Assembly: GCA_037144355.1 (NCBI GenBank)
Contig: JBAWWY010000003.1
Span: 1-64,000 of the forward strand
Origin: JBAWWY01 sp037144355
GTDB lineage: Bacteria; Bacillota; Clostridia; Peptostreptococcales; Anaerovoracaceae
DNA length: 64,000 bases
Direction: 5' to 3'
Position numbers and translations under genes: made by a program. Position 1 is the first letter of the stretch; every line of letters begins with the position of its first letter. Of the stretch, positions 53,652 through 62,839 are shown in pieces. The notes below the pieces were generated by a model, which worked only from the letters and a program-made list of their open reading frames with translations, made no database searches and was not told the DNA's origin.

Positions 53652-54236
53652 ATGTTGACCAACGATATGGTAGAAATTCGCTGGCACGGACGAGGCGGAC
53701 AGGGAGCAAAAATGGCTTGCCTGCTCCTTGCAGAAGTAGCTGGCATGGAAGGCAAATTTGTTCAGGGCTTCCCGGAATACGGACCAGAACGCATGGGCGC
53801 GCCCCTTACAGCATATAATAGAATAAGTGAAAAAAGATGTTCAATACATTCAAACATATATAATCCCAATTATGTGGTGGTTTTGGATGAAACCTTGCTA
53901 GACAGCGTAGACGTTGCCGGTGGGCTAAAAGAAAACGGTGCTATAATTATCAATACTCCCAGCATGCCAAAGGAGATACGTCACAAGTTGCGTGGATGGA
54001 GTGGAAAAGTCTGTACAATAGACGCTCGTAGTATTTCGGAAGAGATGCTAGGCAGAAATTTCCCAAATACCCCATTACTGGCTGCGGTTGTAAAGGTCAG
54101 CGGAGTTTTGGAAATCCAAAGTTTTTTAGCAGATATTGAAGAATCATATAGACATAAATTTGCTGGCAAGCCTCAAGCAATTGAGGGGAATATGGCAACA
54201 TTGAGAAAATCCATGGAGGAGGTGCAGGTAGGATGA
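53652..54236 (+). CDS. porG: Pyruvate:ferredoxin oxidoreductase gamma subunit
   Basis: 194 residues of the 2-oxoacid:acceptor oxidoreductase gamma family: EIRWHGRGGQGAKMA at the start, GFPEYGPERMGAP near 40, and VVLDETLLDSVDV near 73. First gene of the four-subunit (archaeal/Thermotoga-type) PFOR operon; clostridia more often have the single-chain enzyme. Overlaps porD by 4 bases. Confidence 0.92.
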   Translation: MLTNDMVEIRWHGRGGQGAKMACLLLAEVAGMEGKFVQGFPEYGPERMGAPLTAYNRISEKRCSIHSNIYNPNYVVVLDETLLDSVDVAGGLKENGAIIINTPSMPKEIRHKLRGWSGKVCTIDARSISEEMLGRNFPNTPLLAAVVKVSGVLEIQSFLADIEESYRHKFAGKPQAIEGNMATLRKSMEEVQVG

Positions 54237-54541
54237 TCAAAGCAAAGGATATCAATGAAAATTCAGTTTTGGAAGATCTAACTCCTGGTGGTGAGATTTA
54301 CGAACCAGGGACGGCACGTGACTTCAATACCGGTACATGGCGTATTGACACACCTCTCTTTCTTGCTGAGTCATGTAAACACTGCATGCTTTGCGTTCCA
54401 TTCTGCCCTGACAGCGCAATTCCTGTCAAGGAGGGGAAACGCCTCGACTTCATTTATATGCACTGCAAGGGCTGCGGCATCTGTGAGAAAGTATGCCCCT
54501 TCCAAGCTATTGAGATGACCATGGGAGGTGAAGTTAAATGA
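54233..54541 (+). CDS. porD: Pyruvate:ferredoxin oxidoreductase delta (ferredoxin) subunit
   Basis: 102 residues with two [4Fe-4S] sites: CKHCMLCVPFCP and CKGCGICEKVCP. It passes electrons to ferredoxin. The start overlaps the porG stop and its TGA overlaps the porA ATG. Confidence 0.93.
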   Translation: MIKAKDINENSVLEDLTPGGEIYEPGTARDFNTGTWRIDTPLFLAESCKHCMLCVPFCPDSAIPVKEGKRLDFIYMHCKGCGICEKVCPFQAIEMTMGGEVK

Positions 54542-55722
54542 GCAAATGTTTTTCCGGAAACGAAGCGGTTGCCTATGCAATGAAACAGATAAATCCTGAT
54601 GTAATGGGAGCATTTCCAATAACTCCATCCACTGAAATTCCAGAATACTTCGCAGAATATGTTGCAAATGGAGAAGTAAACACGGAATACGTCACAGTAG
54701 AGTCTGAACATAGTTCAATGTCTGTATGTATCGCTGCGCAGGCGGCGGGAGCCAGAGCCGTGAGTGCGACTTCGTCTTGCGGACTTGCATTGATGTATGA
54801 GCTTTTATACATTGCTGCTTCATGCCGTTTGCCGGTTACACTTGCATGTGTGAATCGGGCGCTTTCCGGCCCAATCAATATCAACAACGACCACTCAGAC
54901 TCAATGGGAGCTCGTGACAGTGGCTGGATTCAAATATATGCTGAGAACAACCAGGAGGCTTATGATAATTTTATCATGGCTATGCCGATTGGAGAGTGTT
55001 CAAGCATAAGATTGCCGGTTATGACTTGCATGGATGGCTTTATTACAAGCCATGCAGTGGAAAATATAGAACTTTTAGAAACGGATGCGGTAAGGAATTT
55101 TGTCGGTGAATATAATCCCGAAAACTATTTATTGAAAAAAGAAAATCCACTGGCGGTGGGACCTTATGATATAAGTTCTTATTATATGGAGCACAAGGTA
55201 ATGCAAGCTGAAGCAATGAAGGCTTCTAAATCCAGGATAATCCAAGTAGCCAATGAATTTGAAAAGATTTCAGGCAGAAAATATGGATTATTCGAAGAAT
55301 ATAGGATGGATGATGCGGAACTCGCGTTAGTTTTGATTGGATCAAGTGCAGGAACTGCCAAAGCAGCTGTTGACAAGTTGCGAGAGGATGGAGTAAAAGC
55401 AGGACTTATTAAAATCAGGGTTTTTCGTCCTTTTCCTGGGGAGGAACTGGCTCAAGCTTTATCCAAGACCAAAGCTGTGGCTGTGATGGACAAAGCTGAA
55501 GGCTTTTCGGCAAATGGAGGTCCTTTGTTTGCTGAAACCCGTAGTGCCTTGTATGATCAGAAGGAGCGTCCTTATCTAATCAATATCGTTTATGGTTTGG
55601 GCGGACGGGACTTTAAGACTGATGATGTTGAAAAGATTTTTCGCCGGCTGGCAGATATAAAAGAAACCGGACAAACAGGGCCGATATACACTCATTTGGG
55701 CCAAAGGGAAAGGAGGAAATAG
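54538..55722 (+). CDS. porA: Pyruvate:ferredoxin oxidoreductase alpha subunit
   Basis: The 394-residue protein has domain I features of PFOR (GNEAVAYAMKQINPDVMGAFPITPSTEI, then ESEHSSMSVCIAA and ATSSCGLALMYELLY) and domain II with VFRPFPGEEL. The INNDHSDSMGARDSGW segment fits pyruvate rather than branched-chain or 2-oxoglutarate enzymes, by recollection. Makes acetyl-CoA, CO2 and reduced ferredoxin together with PorB. Confidence 0.92.
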   Translation: MSKCFSGNEAVAYAMKQINPDVMGAFPITPSTEIPEYFAEYVANGEVNTEYVTVESEHSSMSVCIAAQAAGARAVSATSSCGLALMYELLYIAASCRLPVTLACVNRALSGPININNDHSDSMGARDSGWIQIYAENNQEAYDNFIMAMPIGECSSIRLPVMTCMDGFITSHAVENIELLETDAVRNFVGEYNPENYLLKKENPLAVGPYDISSYYMEHKVMQAEAMKASKSRIIQVANEFEKISGRKYGLFEEYRMDDAELALVLIGSSAGTAKAAVDKLREDGVKAGLIKIRVFRPFPGEELAQALSKTKAVAVMDKAEGFSANGGPLFAETRSALYDQKERPYLINIVYGLGGRDFKTDDVEKIFRRLADIKETGQTGPIYTHLGQRERRK

Positions 55723-55723
55723 A

Positions 55724-56662
55724 ATGAATACAGTTTATGACTTGAAAAGGGAAGTGGAAAAGCCTGCAAGACTTACCGGCGGACATAGGCTTTGTGCTGG
55801 ATGCGGCGCAGGTATCGTTGTCTCAGGTGTTTTAAGAGCTATAGAAAAAGAAGATAGAGCCGTAGTTGTAAATGCTACTGGTTGTTTGGAAGTTTCCACA
55901 TTCATGTATCCATACACTGCTTATACGGACAGTTTCATTCATTCTGCTTTTGAAAACTCCGCAGCTACATGTTCTGGAGTTGAAGCGGCATACAACGCTT
56001 TAAAACGCCGAGACAAGGTTGAAGGAACTGTGAAGTTCGTTACTTTTGCAGGAGATGGAGGCACCTATGATATTGGGTTTCAATCTCTTTCGGGAGCCAT
56101 GGAAAGAGGACACGACATGGTCTATGTCTGCTACGACAATGAGGCATACATGAATACCGGAACCCAGCGTTCATCCTCAACGCCTCGTTTTGCTAGGACC
56201 ACAACCTCCGCAGTAGGATCTGTCCATCCTGGCAAGATACAGCTTAAAAAGGATTTGACAGAGATATTGGTCGCACATAATATTCCATATGTTGCCCAAA
56301 CTGCGCCAATAGGAAATTTAAAGGACTTACATACCAAGTCCCATAAAGCCATTTATACTAAAGGACCATGCTTCTTGAACATATTATCTCCATGCCCAAG
56401 GGGTTGGGGATATCCAATGGCAGATCTTTCCCAGATTATCAAACTTGCGGTGGATACATGCGCATGGCCTCTTTATGAAGTTGAAGAAGGAGTATGGCGT
56501 CTAAGCTATACGCCGAAGAAAAAGCTGCCTATAGAGGACTTTTTACGCCCTCAGGCTAGATTCAGCCATATGTTCCAGAAGGGAAACGAGTGGATGATTG
56601 AAGAAGCCCAGCAAAATGTTGATTTAAAGTGGGAGAGACTCCGGGAACGTACCGACGCTTAA
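55724..56662 (+). CDS. porB: Pyruvate:ferredoxin oxidoreductase beta (TPP) subunit
   Basis: 312 residues. It binds thiamine diphosphate through GDGGTYDIGFQ...DNEAYMNTG and has [4Fe-4S] cysteines starting at RLCAGCGAG, with others downstream (NATGCLEV, CPRGW). It completes the enzyme encoded by the three preceding genes. Feeds ferredoxin that the hydrogenase operon upstream could use. Confidence 0.93.
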   Translation: MNTVYDLKREVEKPARLTGGHRLCAGCGAGIVVSGVLRAIEKEDRAVVVNATGCLEVSTFMYPYTAYTDSFIHSAFENSAATCSGVEAAYNALKRRDKVEGTVKFVTFAGDGGTYDIGFQSLSGAMERGHDMVYVCYDNEAYMNTGTQRSSSTPRFARTTTSAVGSVHPGKIQLKKDLTEILVAHNIPYVAQTAPIGNLKDLHTKSHKAIYTKGPCFLNILSPCPRGWGYPMADLSQIIKLAVDTCAWPLYEVEEGVWRLSYTPKKKLPIEDFLRPQARFSHMFQKGNEWMIEEAQQNVDLKWERLRERTDA

Positions 56663-56740
56663 GATTCTTTATAAACAAATTGCAAAATTATGATATTATT
56701 ACTGAATAGTGTGACAACTGTTAACAAGGAGGTTTTGCCT

Positions 56741-57649
56741 GTGGAATCGACAATATTTACAAATGAGATCATTTTATCCTGGCTGAATTATTATTCAAGC
56801 AACGTGGAAATCAACCTTTCAAAGCTGAAGATACTGGACATTACAGGGAAAAACAAGAATCTTATACCAGCCATAATGAACAACCAGGCCGTGCTGGTCT
56901 TTACGGATGCAGGCCATCCAGACATCTTCTATGATATGTGGAATTCTGAACTTGGAGACTGTGACATTTGGTATAATGACGGGTCAGATCCATCTGGAGA
57001 GATTAGGAAAAACAAACTATCCGACATGATTGACAGGGGAATCAATGCCTCAGCTGCCATGTTGATTATGAACGATAAAGTTACGACGAACTATCAGATT
57101 GGAATGGAAAACGACCGTTTCTCCAGTGGCTCCATCCATTATGTCTGTAGGGAAGTCAGGGCTGTCATAATGAACAAACTCAATCTTAGGGATCAGGACA
57201 ATATATGCATAATCTCAGGTGAAAGCATTGCGGTTGAAGCGGCCATGATTGCAACCGAAGGCAGTGTAATCGCAGTGGAATACAATAACAGCGATAGGAA
57301 TACCATGAAGGAGAATGTTGACAAATTTGGCCTTGGCAATGTAACAATCGCAGAGTCTCTTGAGGATGGAATTCTAGATAGATTGCCATCACCAGATGTG
57401 GCATTCATTGTTGCTTCTCCCAAGATTGGCAGCGAGATAAAGAAGCTGCTGGAAATAAATCCAGCCATGGAATTCTTAATCTATACTTTGGACTTTGAAA
57501 TACTCATGTCACTTCCTGAATTGTTTAGGGAAAACAGTTTGGAGCGCACTGAAGCCTTGCATATTCAAATATCAAGAGTAAACAGTAAAAGAATGATGGA
57601 GCCATTTCCTGCCCCTTGGCTAATCTCTAGTAGAAGCATAAAAGCATAG
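56741..57649 (+). CDS. CbiT/CbiE-like protein with degenerate SAM-binding motif
   Basis: 302 residues. The C-terminal half follows the CbiT pattern of precorrin-6B methylases: GMENDRFSSGSIHYVCREVRA-like lead-in, a strand-rich region with ISGESIAVEAA where CbiT has a glycine-rich loop, then VIAVEYNNSDRNTMKENVDKFGLGNV. The N-terminal ~100 residues look CbiE-like but lack clear motifs. The usual G-x-G-x-G SAM loop is missing, so methyltransferase activity is doubtful. GTG 56741 is chosen because AAGGAGG lies 8 bases upstream; an ATG at 56690 lacks a site. It is just downstream of porB. Confidence 0.6.
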   Translation: MESTIFTNEIILSWLNYYSSNVEINLSKLKILDITGKNKNLIPAIMNNQAVLVFTDAGHPDIFYDMWNSELGDCDIWYNDGSDPSGEIRKNKLSDMIDRGINASAAMLIMNDKVTTNYQIGMENDRFSSGSIHYVCREVRAVIMNKLNLRDQDNICIISGESIAVEAAMIATEGSVIAVEYNNSDRNTMKENVDKFGLGNVTIAESLEDGILDRLPSPDVAFIVASPKIGSEIKKLLEINPAMEFLIYTLDFEILMSLPELFRENSLERTEALHIQISRVNSKRMMEPFPAPWLISSRSIKA

Positions 57650-57705
57650 TTCAAAGATTGCGATATGCATACTATCCATTCGAAGTAAATATTTTTAAAA
57701 TGAGG

Positions 57706-57735
57706 ACCCTGTAGAATTATGACTACAGGGTTTTA
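57706..57735 (+). terminator. Terminator after the por region
   Basis: ACCCTGTAG / CTACAGGGT, 8-base loop, followed by TTTATC. Confidence 0.8.
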
Positions 57736-57901
57736 TCTCGTAGTGAGAATCTGCTATAATTTTGTAATTTATGGGGCCAAAAGGGAAATTAATTTTAATT
57801 TGCAAATGCAAAGTGAAATATGCAATAATAAAATGTAAGTCGAAATAATAATGTGCTGGAATAATTGCTTTTATATGATTTTATGTTAAAAAGGAGTCAA
57901 T

Positions 57902-59116
57902 ATGTATTATCTCAATGAGTTGATTGATATTGAAGTATTGCAAGAAATACAGGACAAATTTGCCGAAGCTACAGGGTTGGCTTTTGTTGCCGTTGACTAC
58001 GCGGGAAAACCTATTACAAAACTCAGCAACTTTACAAATTTTTGCGAAATGATGAGAAAAGATGAAAGGTATTTTAAGGATTGTGCAAAGTGTGATGCAC
58101 ATGGGGGAATTGAAGCGGCAAGCCGTGGTACTCCGTATGTTTACAAATGCCATGCGGGCCTTATAGACTTTGCAGTTCCTATTATCGCAAAAGGCCAGTA
58201 TATAGCATCAATACTTGGCGGACAGGTAAGAACTTTGCCAGAGGATGAAAACAAGGTTGACACCATTAGAAGACAATCAGATGGCATAATGGAGAATAGA
58301 GATTATGCTGAAGCGTATAAAAAAATAAACACTATACCATACGAACAAATTGTTTCCGTTGCCGAGCTTATGTCTAAAGTAACACATTATATGGTTGATA
58401 AGACCATAATGAATATGTATCAGGAAGAATTGAACAGCAAGAATGTACTATTGATGGAGGAAATAAAGGCGAAAGCCAGCTTGGAAAAATTCTTGAAGGA
58501 TTCGGAAATCAAGGCCCTCCAATCACAGATAAACCCACATTTCACTTTTAACGTTTTAAATACCATTGTAAGGCTGGCAATAATCGAGAAAGCAGAAAAA
58601 ACACAAGAACTTACATATCTCTTTGCCGAACTCCTTAGATATGTTATTCGAAATGTAAATAACGAAGTTGCCGTTGAAGATGAAATAAATCAAATAAGAC
58701 GATATTTTGGGATACAGTCTATCCGTTTCGGAGAAAAAATGCAATTCAGCTTTGACGTGGATGCAAAGATAAATAGGTACAAGATACCATCAATGCTGAT
58801 ACAGCCAATGGTGGAAAATGCCATGGCCCACGGAATAGAAACCATGGAAAGCACGGGGATAATTTTTATCCGTGGATATCAAACGGATAAAGATATGATT
58901 TTTGAAATAGTCGATAATGGTGTTGGCATGTCGGAAAGGCTCATAAGTCAAGTTCTAGCGAGGAAAAACAATGTCATAAGCTCTGCATCGTCAACTGGAA
59001 TAGGAATATCAAACACGAATGAAAGACTTATTTTGGCATACGGCCCAGAATATGGATTGCAAATAAATAGCAGGCTTGGAGAAGGTACAACTGTAACTAT
59101 AAGAATACCAAAGTAA
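57902..59116 (+). CDS. Sensor histidine kinase with PocR ligand-binding domain
   Basis: 404 residues, no membrane helices, so cytoplasmic. Residues ~1-165 are a PocR domain: GLAFVAVDYAGKPIT, FCEMMRKDERYFKDCAKCDAHGG, YKCHAGLIDFAVPI and ASILGGQVRT. In PocR this domain senses a C3 diol. A coiled coil leads to a LytS/YesM-type kinase core with phospho-acceptor His in SQINPHFTFNVLN near 213, QPMVENAMAHG (N box) near 300 and DNGVGMS near 339. GGAG precedes the ATG. It pairs with the response regulator 13 bases downstream and probably controls the microcompartment operon. Confidence 0.9.
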   Translation: MYYLNELIDIEVLQEIQDKFAEATGLAFVAVDYAGKPITKLSNFTNFCEMMRKDERYFKDCAKCDAHGGIEAASRGTPYVYKCHAGLIDFAVPIIAKGQYIASILGGQVRTLPEDENKVDTIRRQSDGIMENRDYAEAYKKINTIPYEQIVSVAELMSKVTHYMVDKTIMNMYQEELNSKNVLLMEEIKAKASLEKFLKDSEIKALQSQINPHFTFNVLNTIVRLAIIEKAEKTQELTYLFAELLRYVIRNVNNEVAVEDEINQIRRYFGIQSIRFGEKMQFSFDVDAKINRYKIPSMLIQPMVENAMAHGIETMESTGIIFIRGYQTDKDMIFEIVDNGVGMSERLISQVLARKNNVISSASSTGIGISNTNERLILAYGPEYGLQINSRLGEGTTVTIRIPK

Positions 59117-59129
59117 CGGAGGGCTAACG

Positions 59130-60173
59130 ATGTCTAAAATACTATTGGTCGATGATGAGTCTATTGAAAGAAAAGTTCTAAAATCATTCATTCAGGATGA
59201 GTTCCCGGAAATCATACAAATAGATGAAGCAGAAAACGGTATTATTGCAATTGATATGTTCGACAAGACACCTTATGATATCGTCATAATGGATATTAAA
59301 ATGCCTGGAATGAATGGAATCGATGCGACAAAGGTATTAAAATTAAAAAAGCCTGACACAGTGGTTATTTTTTTAACTGCCTATATTGATCCAAGCAAGA
59401 TTTATCAATCATTTACTTCAGGTGGGCAGGAATTTCTACAAAAGCCAGTCAGGAAAAGAGAGTTTTTGGACATTCTTATGAAATATTTGCCCAAAAAAGA
59501 TGATAGCCTGTTAATATTGAAAAACGCCTTAAACGACAGCATAATAAAAAATAATCTTGTCACAGCAAAAAGAAATCTCAATGCAATAACAGTAAACATA
59601 GCAAGCAAAAATAAGGATGGAAGTATAATTGCAATCAAGGAAGACTATAAGGATGTCGCTGAAAGTATTGCAAAGACTGTCTTTGACATAAATAAAAAAT
59701 TTCTAGGTATTAAACCTGAATTTCAAAGAATAATAGAAAAGGCAAGTCCAATCTCGGATCAATATCTACTCAAATGCTGGCTGTTCGACGCACTTGATTT
59801 CGCATTTGAAATAATTGTTTCAGAAAAGAACGAAACACTACAATATGATGAAATAACAAAAGTTCTAAATTATATTGAAAAGAATTTTAAGAATCGTATC
59901 ACCCTTGAGGAAGCAGCCGAGCATGTGAATATGAGCCCTTACTATCTAAGCAAACAGTTTAAAAAGAATATTGGAATAAACTTTATCGATTATGTAACAG
60001 ACCTAAAGATAAAAACAGCAAAAGAATTGCTGGGAAGCACTAGCAAGCCAATAATTGATATTTCCATCGAATTGTCTTTCAACGAGCCAAACTATTTTAC
60101 TAGAGTCTTTAGAAAAGTAACTGGTATGACTCCCGTAAAATATAGAGAGCTTATGAAAAAAGAGAAACAATAA
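59130..60173 (+). CDS. AraC-type response regulator
   Basis: 347 residues: receiver domain ~1-120 with acidic pocket VDDES and phospho-acceptor Asp54 in IVIMDIKMPG, a linker of ~120 residues, and two AraC helix-turn-helix motifs at ~250-345 (ITLEEAAEHVNMSPYYLSKQ, IDISIELSFNEPNYFTRVF). Output regulator for the adjacent kinase; likely target the glycerol dehydrogenase and shell/dehydratase genes. Confidence 0.93.
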   Translation: MSKILLVDDESIERKVLKSFIQDEFPEIIQIDEAENGIIAIDMFDKTPYDIVIMDIKMPGMNGIDATKVLKLKKPDTVVIFLTAYIDPSKIYQSFTSGGQEFLQKPVRKREFLDILMKYLPKKDDSLLILKNALNDSIIKNNLVTAKRNLNAITVNIASKNKDGSIIAIKEDYKDVAESIAKTVFDINKKFLGIKPEFQRIIEKASPISDQYLLKCWLFDALDFAFEIIVSEKNETLQYDEITKVLNYIEKNFKNRITLEEAAEHVNMSPYYLSKQFKKNIGINFIDYVTDLKIKTAKELLGSTSKPIIDISIELSFNEPNYFTRVFRKVTGMTPVKYRELMKKEKQ

Positions 60174-60195
60174 AACCGTTTTTTATATGGCAGGC

Positions 60196-60229
60196 AAAAA
60201 AATATCTTTCTCTAAAGGTATTTTTTTGT
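60196..60229 (+). terminator. Terminator of the two-component operon
   Basis: AAAAAAATATCTTT-CTCT-AAAGGTATTTTTTT; A-rich left arm, T-rich right arm. Confidence 0.7.
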
Positions 60230-60352
60230 AAATTGAAGACTTAAAAATACAAATAAGTGCAAGGGTTGGGCAAAAAAGTGTATAAGAAAAAATAAATAAT
60301 AATGTTATGCTATTGTAAAATAATTATCACACTTAATTAATGGAGGTATGAA

Positions 60353-61450
60353 ATGGGAAAAATCATAATGGCACCTAATAAGTATATTCAAGCAAATGGA
60401 GCTTTGGGGAAACTTAATGATTATGCAGGTGGATTCGGAACAAACTTCTTGATTTTGGCATCAGCATCAGGAATGACCAGAACTAAGAGTTTGGTGGAAA
60501 AGAGCTTCGAAGGCGCTGGAAAACAACTTGTATTTGAAGTATTTCATAAAGAATGCAGCAGAGTTGAGATTGAAAGATTAATGGCAATAGCGAAAGCAAA
60601 AGGTTGCAATTGTGTAATTGGTATTGGCGGAGGCAAACTTCTTGATACAGCAAAAGCAATCGCACATTATATGGGTATCCCAGTTGTTGTTGCACCTACT
60701 ATTGCATCAACTGATGCTCCATGCAGCGCTTTATCGGTTATTTACACTGAAGACGGTGTTTTCTCCGAATACCTGGTTCTTCCAAAAAATCCTGAAATCG
60801 TTCTTATGGACACTGGCGTAATTGCAAAATCCCCAGCTAGATTCCTTGTATCCGGAATGGGTGATGCTCTTGCTACATATTTCGAAGCTAGAGCCTGTGA
60901 TATATCCAAAGCAACAAATATGGCTGGAATGTTGCCAGCTAAATCAGCATATGCACTTGCTAAACTTTGCTATCAAACCCTTTTAGAAGATGGATTCAAA
61001 GCCAAGCTTGCTGTTGAAAACGGTGTAGTAACAGAAGCCGTTGAAAACATTATAGAAGCAAATACATATCTTTCCGGAATTGGTTTTGAAAGCGGCGGAC
61101 TTGCAGCTTGCCATGCAATCCATAATGGATTTACAGCCCTAAGTGAATGCCATCATCTTTTCCATGGAGAAAAAGTTGCGTTTGGTACATTAGTGCAACT
61201 TGTTATGGAAAATAGCCCAACTGAAGAAATGGAAGAAGTACTTGAGTTCTGTGTATCTGTTGGCCTTCCTATCACACTAGCAGAAATGGGAGTTAAAGTT
61301 GTTAAACCAGAAGCAATCATGGAAGTTGCAAAACTTGCAAGCGCACCTGGAGAAACTATCTACAATATGCCTTTTGAAGTAACAGCTGAAAAAGTATTTG
61401 CAGCTATTATGACTGCCGACGCAATTGGTAGAAATTTCCTAGAATGCTAA
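60353..61450 (+). CDS. gldA: Glycerol dehydrogenase
   Basis: A 365-residue NAD-dependent, zinc-type member of the iron-containing alcohol dehydrogenase family. NAD motif GIGGGKLLDTAKA near 92, TIASTDAPCSALSVIY near 118. Metal ligands in SGMGDALATYFEARAC (Asp near 173), CHAIHNG and HHLFHGEKVAFG. Oxidises glycerol to dihydroxyacetone. It precedes the microcompartment genes but has its own terminator. GGAGG precedes the ATG. Confidence 0.93.
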   Translation: MGKIIMAPNKYIQANGALGKLNDYAGGFGTNFLILASASGMTRTKSLVEKSFEGAGKQLVFEVFHKECSRVEIERLMAIAKAKGCNCVIGIGGGKLLDTAKAIAHYMGIPVVVAPTIASTDAPCSALSVIYTEDGVFSEYLVLPKNPEIVLMDTGVIAKSPARFLVSGMGDALATYFEARACDISKATNMAGMLPAKSAYALAKLCYQTLLEDGFKAKLAVENGVVTEAVENIIEANTYLSGIGFESGGLAACHAIHNGFTALSECHHLFHGEKVAFGTLVQLVMENSPTEEMEEVLEFCVSVGLPITLAEMGVKVVKPEAIMEVAKLASAPGETIYNMPFEVTAEKVFAAIMTADAIGRNFLEC

Positions 61451-61475
61451 ACTAGATCGAAAGATCTATTTATAA

Positions 61476-61517
61476 AACGTTGGGATACTTGAATAATCAG
61501 GTATCCCAACGTTTTTT
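61476..61517 (+). terminator. Terminator of gldA
   Basis: AACGTTGGGATAC / GTATCCCAACGTT 13-bp perfect stem, 12-base loop, TTTT. Confidence 0.95.
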
Positions 61518-61548
61518 ATTTTAAAGAATCACAAATTGCACTTATTTA

Positions 61549-61583
61549 ATCAACTGCAAAAAAGTATCATTTTTGCAGTTGAT
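61549..61583. promoter_or_regulatory. Perfect inverted repeat upstream of the microcompartment operon
   Basis: ATCAACTGCAAAAA / TTTTTGCAGTTGAT, 14-bp arms and 7-base gap, about 145 bases before the first shell gene. It is not followed by a T-run. The octamer-plus AAGTATCAT in its loop region recurs at 61613-61621. Possible regulator target or second terminator. Confidence 0.45.
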
Positions 61584-61726
61584 AATAAAAGCCGCTTGAA
61601 AGTTATGACAATGAAGTATCATGACATGGCAATTATGTGCAATGTATTTATTTGGTTTAAAGGATAGAATGAAACAAATTTATTACTTCATCAATGCAAA
61701 ATAATATAAAAAGGAAGGTATTTAAA

Positions 61727-61996
61727 ATGAACGAAGCATTAGGAATGGTGGAAACAAAAGGATTGGTAGCGGCTATTGAAGCTGCAGACTCCATGGTAAA
61801 GTCTGCTAACGTTGCTCTAATCGGATATGAAAAAATTGGATCAGGTCTTGTAACTGTTATGGTCAGAGGAGATGTAGGAGCAGTAAAAGCTGCTACGGAT
61901 GCTGGCGCAGCAGCTGCTGAAAAAGTTGGAGAGGTCGTATCAACACATGTAATTCCAAGACCTCACAAAGATGTTGAAGGATTATTTTTCAAATAA
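61727..61996 (+). CDS. pduA: Microcompartment shell protein (PduA/EutM-like, BMC-H)
   Basis: The 89-residue single-BMC-domain protein has [20 protein letters not shown] at the start, then [18 protein letters not shown] and the C-terminal [10 protein letters not shown] typical of PduA/PduJ. It forms hexameric shell facets of an enzyme-containing compartment. ATG 61727 has AAGGAAGG upstream; a reading from 61694 has no support. Confidence 0.95.
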   Translation: MNEALGMVETKGLVAAIEAADSMVKSANVALIGYEKIGSGLVTVMVRGDVGAVKAATDAGAAAAEKVGEVVSTHVIPRPHKDVEGLFFK

Positions 61997-62025
61997 GATA
62001 GAACAGAATTGAGGAGGTAAAACAA

Positions 62026-62814
62026 ATGCAGGATAAATTAGTAAACCAGATAATGGAAGAAGTGCTGAAGAAAGTTGAACAAAGCCAAAATAAGAATGTG
62101 GCTTGCGAAAAAACTTTCTCGTCTTGTGGTTTGACAGAATTTGTTGGCACAGCTATAGGAGATACAATCGGATTGGTTATAGCAAATGTTGACAATGCTG
62201 TCCATGAAGTTATGGGTATTGACAAGAAATATCGCTCAATAGGTCTCATTGGAGCGAGAACAGGAGCAGGTCCACAAATCCTAGCTGCCGATGAAGCAGT
62301 TAAGGCAACAAATACTGAAATCCTATCCATCGAACTTGCAAGGGATACAAAAGGGGGAGCAGGACATGGATGCTTGATTATTTTTGGAGCAGAAGATGTT
62401 TCAGATGTAAGAAGAGCAATTGAAGTAACCCTAAGCGAATTAAACAAGACATTTGGAGACGTATATGCAAACGATGCTGGACATATCGAGCTTCAATATA
62501 CAGCAAGAGCCAGCTATGCCTGCAACAAAGCATTCAATGCACCAATTGGCAAGGCTTTTGGGCTTATGGTAGGGGCACCTGCGGCAATAGGCGTTGTCAT
62601 GGCGGACACTGCGGTTAAAGCAGCCAATGTTGAAGTAATAGGATATGCATCACCTGCAAAAGGAACCAGTTTTTCAAACGAAGTAATATTATTCATATGT
62701 GGTGATTCCGGAGCGGTAAGGCAATCTGTAATTGCAGCTAGGGAAGTTGGAGTAAAACTACTTGAAACCTTAGGAAATGCAGAAGCTAAATCAGTAACAA
62801 CACCTTACATTTAA
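62026..62814 (+). CDS. pduB: Microcompartment shell protein (PduB-like, tandem-domain BMC-T)
   Basis: 262 residues with two BMC domains: LTEFVGTAIGDTIGLVIANVD...GIDKKYRSIGLIGARTGAG, and ASYACNKAFNAPIGKAFGLMVG. The N-terminal ~25 residues (KLVNQIMEEVLKKVEQ) form a potential amphipathic helix, as in PduB, which links shell and core enzymes. GGAGG precedes the ATG; follows pduA by 29 bases. Confidence 0.93.
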   Translation: MQDKLVNQIMEEVLKKVEQSQNKNVACEKTFSSCGLTEFVGTAIGDTIGLVIANVDNAVHEVMGIDKKYRSIGLIGARTGAGPQILAADEAVKATNTEILSIELARDTKGGAGHGCLIIFGAEDVSDVRRAIEVTLSELNKTFGDVYANDAGHIELQYTARASYACNKAFNAPIGKAFGLMVGAPAAIGVVMADTAVKAANVEVIGYASPAKGTSFSNEVILFICGDSGAVRQSVIAAREVGVKLLETLGNAEAKSVTTPYI

Positions 62815-62839
62815 AATTCGGAGGACAGGAGGAAGCCAA

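Noticed and set aside
53543..53818. 91-codon frame overlapping the por leader and porG
   Set aside because: It runs through the leader terminator and the porG start in a different frame; no ribosome site.
61627..61641. Sigma-54-like TGGCAATTATGTGCA before pduA
   Set aside because: GG and GC are only nine bases apart; RpoN promoters need ten. The adjacent two-component system also makes sigma-54 unnecessary.
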